Assembly (NCBI GenBank): GCA_017307165.1 | Contig: JAFKGK010000007.1 | Location: forward strand, 124,001 to 188,000 | Direction: 5' to 3' | Length of the DNA: 64,000 nt | Source: Candidatus Melainabacteria bacterium | GTDB lineage: Bacteria > Cyanobacteriota > Vampirovibrionia > Obscuribacterales > Obscuribacteraceae | Part shown: piece after piece, positions 61,561 through 64,000 of the stretch | Position numbering within the stretch: position 1 is the stretch's first letter | Layout of the letters: each line of letters starts with the position of its first letter | Program-made: the position numbers and the translations under genes | Notes under the pieces: model-generated | Databases searched by the model: none | Told to the model about the DNA's origin: nothing | What the model saw: the letters and a program-made list of their open reading frames with translations, nothing else

Positions 61561-62413
61561 ATTTTGCCGGCTTTTGTCCTTGGTTAAAGACAGGCTTTTT
61601 GGTCTCTGACATTTTGCGTGAGAGCTCGCTTTGATTGACCCATGAGGGCGGATCGGGCGGCCTAAAATTGGGGATATGCGATTGAAACTGGCGAAAGAGC
61701 GATGTGATCACGTTTTTTTCGAGTGAGAGTTTGTGTATGCCATAGGCATCGACGAGCAGACCCTGTAGCTTGCCATTTTGGATGGTGCCTTCAAAGGTGG
61801 CGCCGGATTTTTTGTGAAATTTGGCAGCCATAGCATCGCTTGTCGCAAAGGTCAGCCGTGTCTTGCCGTTGTTGGAAATCTCGCTAGCGACGAGGTCCAT
61901 GGGAGCCGAGCGTCGGTAGCTCAGCTCGCCTTCCCAGTTGGTGGCGCGTCTGATCAAGGAGACTTTGATGGTGCCCATCACTGGATCTTGCTTGACGTAG
62001 TCGCCGCTGGAGTCTGTTGCCATCCAGTTTGCTCCGGAGATCATGCCAAAGAGGATCAGCAAGCAGAGTAACTCAGCTCCGATCAGCCTGATGAGCTTGA
62101 GCTGTTTGAGTTCCTGAGCGTCCAGCTCGTCATCCAGGACCGGATTGTTAAAGAGACCCCACAAAAAGCGGCGCTTGCGGGGCTCAGTCTTGAGGTCTAC
62201 GATCTCGCGGGGGATGCCCTGTCCGGCGTGCCTGCGCTGCCCTCGCGACTTGCCATAAACTGGTGCGGGTGCGGGCAATTGGCCATTACCGCTGTCTATC
62301 GGACTCTCGATTAATTCGGGAGTCTCGCCGCTGACTGTAGGCGGCAGGTCCAGATCGCTTTGATAGGCAGGTCTGCGCTTTGGTCTACGAAGATAGTCGG
62401 ATCGGTCTGGCAT
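61553..62413 (-). CDS. Single-pass membrane protein, unknown
   Basis: A 286-residue protein with a basic and Pro-rich cytoplasmic N-terminus (about 1-105), one membrane segment (about 108-128) and a C-terminal domain (about 130-286) with strand-rich blocks (GTIKVSLIRRATNWEGELSY, TRLTFATSDAMAAKF, ATFEGTIQNGKLQGLLV). No family seen. It starts one base after the stop of the matrixin-like protease gene on the same strand, so the two are probably co-expressed. Confidence 0.6.
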   Translation of the reverse strand: MPDRSDYLRRPKRRPAYQSDLDLPPTVSGETPELIESPIDSGNGQLPAPAPVYGKSRGQRRHAGQGIPREIVDLKTEPRKRRFLWGLFNNPVLDDELDAQELKQLKLIRLIGAELLCLLILFGMISGANWMATDSSGDYVKQDPVMGTIKVSLIRRATNWEGELSYRRSAPMDLVASEISNNGKTRLTFATSDAMAAKFHKKSGATFEGTIQNGKLQGLLVDAYGIHKLSLEKNVITSLFRQFQSHIPNFRPPDPPSWVNQSELSRKMSETKKPVFNQGQKPAKSK

Positions 62414-62414
62414 G

Positions 62415-63323
62415 CTATGGTATCAAATCCGGTGTCAAGCGGTAGAGGTGTCTCAGGGTCGCTGCGTCGCTTGGCGAGATGACTCCGCGTCCGTAGTATA
62501 CGCTCATCAGATCCTGAGGGTTGGTGCTGTGTCCCTCTATGCCTAGAGCATGTCCAAACTCGTGCGTCGCGGCGGCCTTCATCTTGCCGGGAGACATGCT
62601 CTGTCCTTGCGCGTCTGTGGTGCGCAAGACGATCACGACTGGCTTAAAGTCTGCCCTCGCGCCGGACAAAATGGCCTTGTAGGGAAAATTGGTCTTGGAA
62701 GTGTATCCGCGGATATCGTTGGCAAAAAGCGCCATGCCGAGCTTGTTGACAAAGTGGTGCGTAAAAAAGACATAGATGTCTGCTTCGCCTGGGTCGTTGA
62801 CGATATCAAATGAGATGATGCCTTCGTTTTGGAGTGGTTTCCAGGCGAGTATGCCCTCGTATGCCGCTTGAAAATGCGATTGATTGTAGCCTGCGGCTTG
62901 TTTGAGGCCTGCCAGAGGCGGATCTTGATCGATCGCCTGAGCGGCCACATTGGGCCAGGCAGGCAGGTTGTCGATATTGGCGATGGGCGCGCCGAGCTGC
63001 GGGTCCATGATCGCATCGAGCGAGAGTCCAGGTGTAATGTACACACGCAATGGCATCTGCTCCTTGAGCCAATGGATGACGCCAAAATTGCTGCGATATT
63101 GTGGGTAGACTGTAGCCCCTGGTGTAGCGCCGGGTCTAGCGCCTGGTCGGGCTGGTGCAGCCAGGGCAGGGGCGCAGGGGCTCATCGCGATGAGCGAGGA
63201 CAGCGACGAGAGCGACAAGGAAATGCCGATGATAGCGGTGAGTGCTTTAATTTTGAGCAACAATCCGACTCCCTGTGCGTCATATAAAAAACGCCGAGCG
63301 CTTTGAAACGTAATAGATCTCAA
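62415..63323 (-). CDS. Matrixin-like secreted zinc metalloprotease
   Basis: A 302-residue protein with an N-terminal export signal (about 23-56, LAALA-type end PAPALAAP) and a metzincin site HEFGHALGIEGH (His 254, 258, 265; Glu 255) followed by the Met-turn DLMSV. A Pro/Gly/Ala linker follows the signal. Matrixins cleave extracellular proteins. The N-terminus is uncertain: 20 residues precede a likely TTG start (LLLKIKAL). It is divergent from glmU. Confidence 0.85.
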   Translation of the reverse strand: MRSITFQSARRFLYDAQGVGLLLKIKALTAIIGISLSLSSLSSLIAMSPCAPALAAPARPGARPGATPGATVYPQYRSNFGVIHWLKEQMPLRVYITPGLSLDAIMDPQLGAPIANIDNLPAWPNVAAQAIDQDPPLAGLKQAAGYNQSHFQAAYEGILAWKPLQNEGIISFDIVNDPGEADIYVFFTHHFVNKLGMALFANDIRGYTSKTNFPYKAILSGARADFKPVVIVLRTTDAQGQSMSPGKMKAAATHEFGHALGIEGHSTNPQDLMSVYYGRGVISPSDAATLRHLYRLTPDLIP

Positions 63324-63573
63324 TACTTGTCCAATATTCCACGCTAGATTACAGGCATAATAAACGAAAGGTTAAAGCTCAAACCATTTTGGACCAACGC
63401 TAATATAAATATAGAGTCTATCGCAGACACTCCAGTAAGAGAGGCACAAGGGATTGAGCCTGTTGGGGCAGCACCAACCCTGCGACCATTTAAACGAAAC
63501 CCCGCCAAACGGCGGGGTTTTTTCTATATAATTCTGATAATTTTGCTGCCGCCAATTTTAAATCGAGGTGTCT
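63324..63573. other. glmU upstream region with hairpins
   Basis: This 250-base divergent interval contains an A/T-rich stretch (TAATATAAATATAG near 63401), a 5-bp hairpin GTTGG-loop-CCAAC (63462-63478) and the terminator at 63500-63523, about 50 bases before glmU. It looks like a short leader RNA that ends ahead of glmU. I could not match it to a known riboswitch. Confidence 0.5.
63500..63523 (+). terminator. Intrinsic terminator ahead of glmU
   Basis: CCCCGCC (63500-63506), AAAC loop, GGCGGGG (63511-63517) and six T. A perfect 7-bp G/C stem, extended by AAA/TTT. No gene on the plus strand ends nearby upstream (the gene there is on the minus strand), so it should end a leader or small RNA and may attenuate glmU. 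Confidence 0.8.
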
Positions 63574-64000
63574 ATGTCCGATGTGAGAGCAATCGTCCTG
63601 GCTGCCGGTCAGGGCAAGCGCATGAAGTCGACCACTCCTAAGGTGCTGCATCAGGTCCTCGGCAAGCCGATCTTGCAAAGAGTACTGGGAGCGATTTTGC
63701 AAGCCTTTGGCGGGGAGCTCTCTCGGGTGCATGTCATAGTCGGACATTCTGCTGACGTGGTGCGCGGCTTTGTGGAGCAATTGGCTGCCTCAGGATCTCG
63801 CGATGCTGCCATGCCGATTGAGACGCATCTGCAAGAGCCTCAGCTTGGTACAGGTCATGCTGTGATGCAAGCCCAGAGCGGATTGGCTGGTTTTAAAGGC
63901 ACAGTTTTTGTTACGGTCGGCGATGCACCTGTCATACAAGCTCGCACACTCTCGGCTTTGCTCGATCATCATCGAGCCTCCGGTGCGGCCATCACTGCAC
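63574..64000 (+). CDS. glmU: Bifunctional UDP-GlcNAc pyrophosphorylase, N-terminal part
   Basis: The gene runs off the right edge; 142 codons are visible. VRAIVLAAGQGKRMKSTTPK and EPQLGTGHAVMQAQ, then VTVGDAPVIQ, are the nucleotidyltransferase motifs of GlmU, which makes UDP-GlcNAc for peptidoglycan and LPS. GAGGTG (63565-63570) precedes the ATG. The left-handed beta-helix acetyltransferase half should lie beyond the window. Confidence 0.93.
   Translation, partial: MSDVRAIVLAAGQGKRMKSTTPKVLHQVLGKPILQRVLGAILQAFGGELSRVHVIVGHSADVVRGFVEQLAASGSRDAAMPIETHLQEPQLGTGHAVMQAQSGLAGFKGTVFVTVGDAPVIQARTLSALLDHHRASGAAITA

Noticed and set aside
63440-63480. SAM-I riboswitch-like sequence (AAGAGAGGCACAAGGGATTG)
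   Set aside because: The start resembles the S-box core, but the expected P3 and P4 arms are missing and glmU is not a usual target. A covariance search would settle it.

Overview
The window looks like a chromosome segment of a Gram-negative, non-photosynthetic relative of the Cyanobacteria. My best guess is the Melainabacteria/Vampirovibrionia (Obscuribacter-like). This is inferred from gene content: two heptosyltransferase-type enzymes (an outer membrane with LPS), a type IV pilin, a SLOG/DprA-like protein and a TMEM14-like protein of cyanobacterial type, BioY- and LCP-family genes, a phenylacetate-CoA ligase with crotonases, and no photosynthesis gene. Many genes start with TTG or GTG, neighbours often overlap by 4 to 30 bases, and coding density is high. 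I see no insertion sequence, phage gene, CRISPR array or rRNA. The only tRNA is tRNA-Phe(GAA) at 28630-28705 on the minus strand.

Layout. 1-1425: the tail of one gene and two secreted or anchored proteins of unknown function. 1584-6333 (+): a compact five-gene operon (ABC ATPase, ABC-2 permease, anchored double thioredoxin-fold protein without CxxC, small membrane protein, CxxCxxCC metal/Fe-S protein). 6391-10256 (-): paaK followed by three crotonases, translationally coupled. 10358-13783 (+): an unusually long, internally duplicated CPBP-type membrane protease. 13758-16431: two membrane proteins of unknown function. 16428-25066: an envelope locus with a minus-strand operon (exported AMMECR1-like protein, alpha-2-macroglobulin, VanW) divergent from a Tat-type mini penicillin-binding protein and a SpoIID-like protein; an aminotransferase follows. 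26294-28601 (-): lipoprotein phosphatase, small barrel-like protein, TMEM14-like protein. 28787-34282: a DedA protein, a GT39-like membrane protein, a DegT aminotransferase and two unknown proteins. 34606-35414: a histone-H1-tailed RHH protein with a long structured leader.

35415-40029: a GT9 glycosyltransferase, ndk and a PcrA/UvrD helicase. 40330-47286 (+): SLOG protein, mraY, TPR protein, histidine kinase and HD-GYP response regulator, so a peptidoglycan gene sits directly ahead of a likely c-di-GMP two-component pair. 47210-49746: a second GT9 enzyme and an LCP protein. 50056-52035: a 73-residue solitary gene with its own terminator, then a type IV pilin and a TPR-like partner. 52336-64000: MBL hydrolase, rlmN, secA, tsaB-rimI, BioY-like transporter, metallophosphoesterase, an anchored unknown protein, a matrixin-like protease and the start of glmU.

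The main theme is cell-envelope construction and surveillance: peptidoglycan (mraY, glmU, LCP, mini-PBP, SpoIID, VanW), LPS, protease trapping (A2M) and export (secA). The most distinctive items are the duplicated CPBP protein, the H1-tail/RHH protein with its leader, the A2M/AMMECR1/mini-PBP locus, and the ABC/thioredoxin-fold/CxxCxxCC operon.
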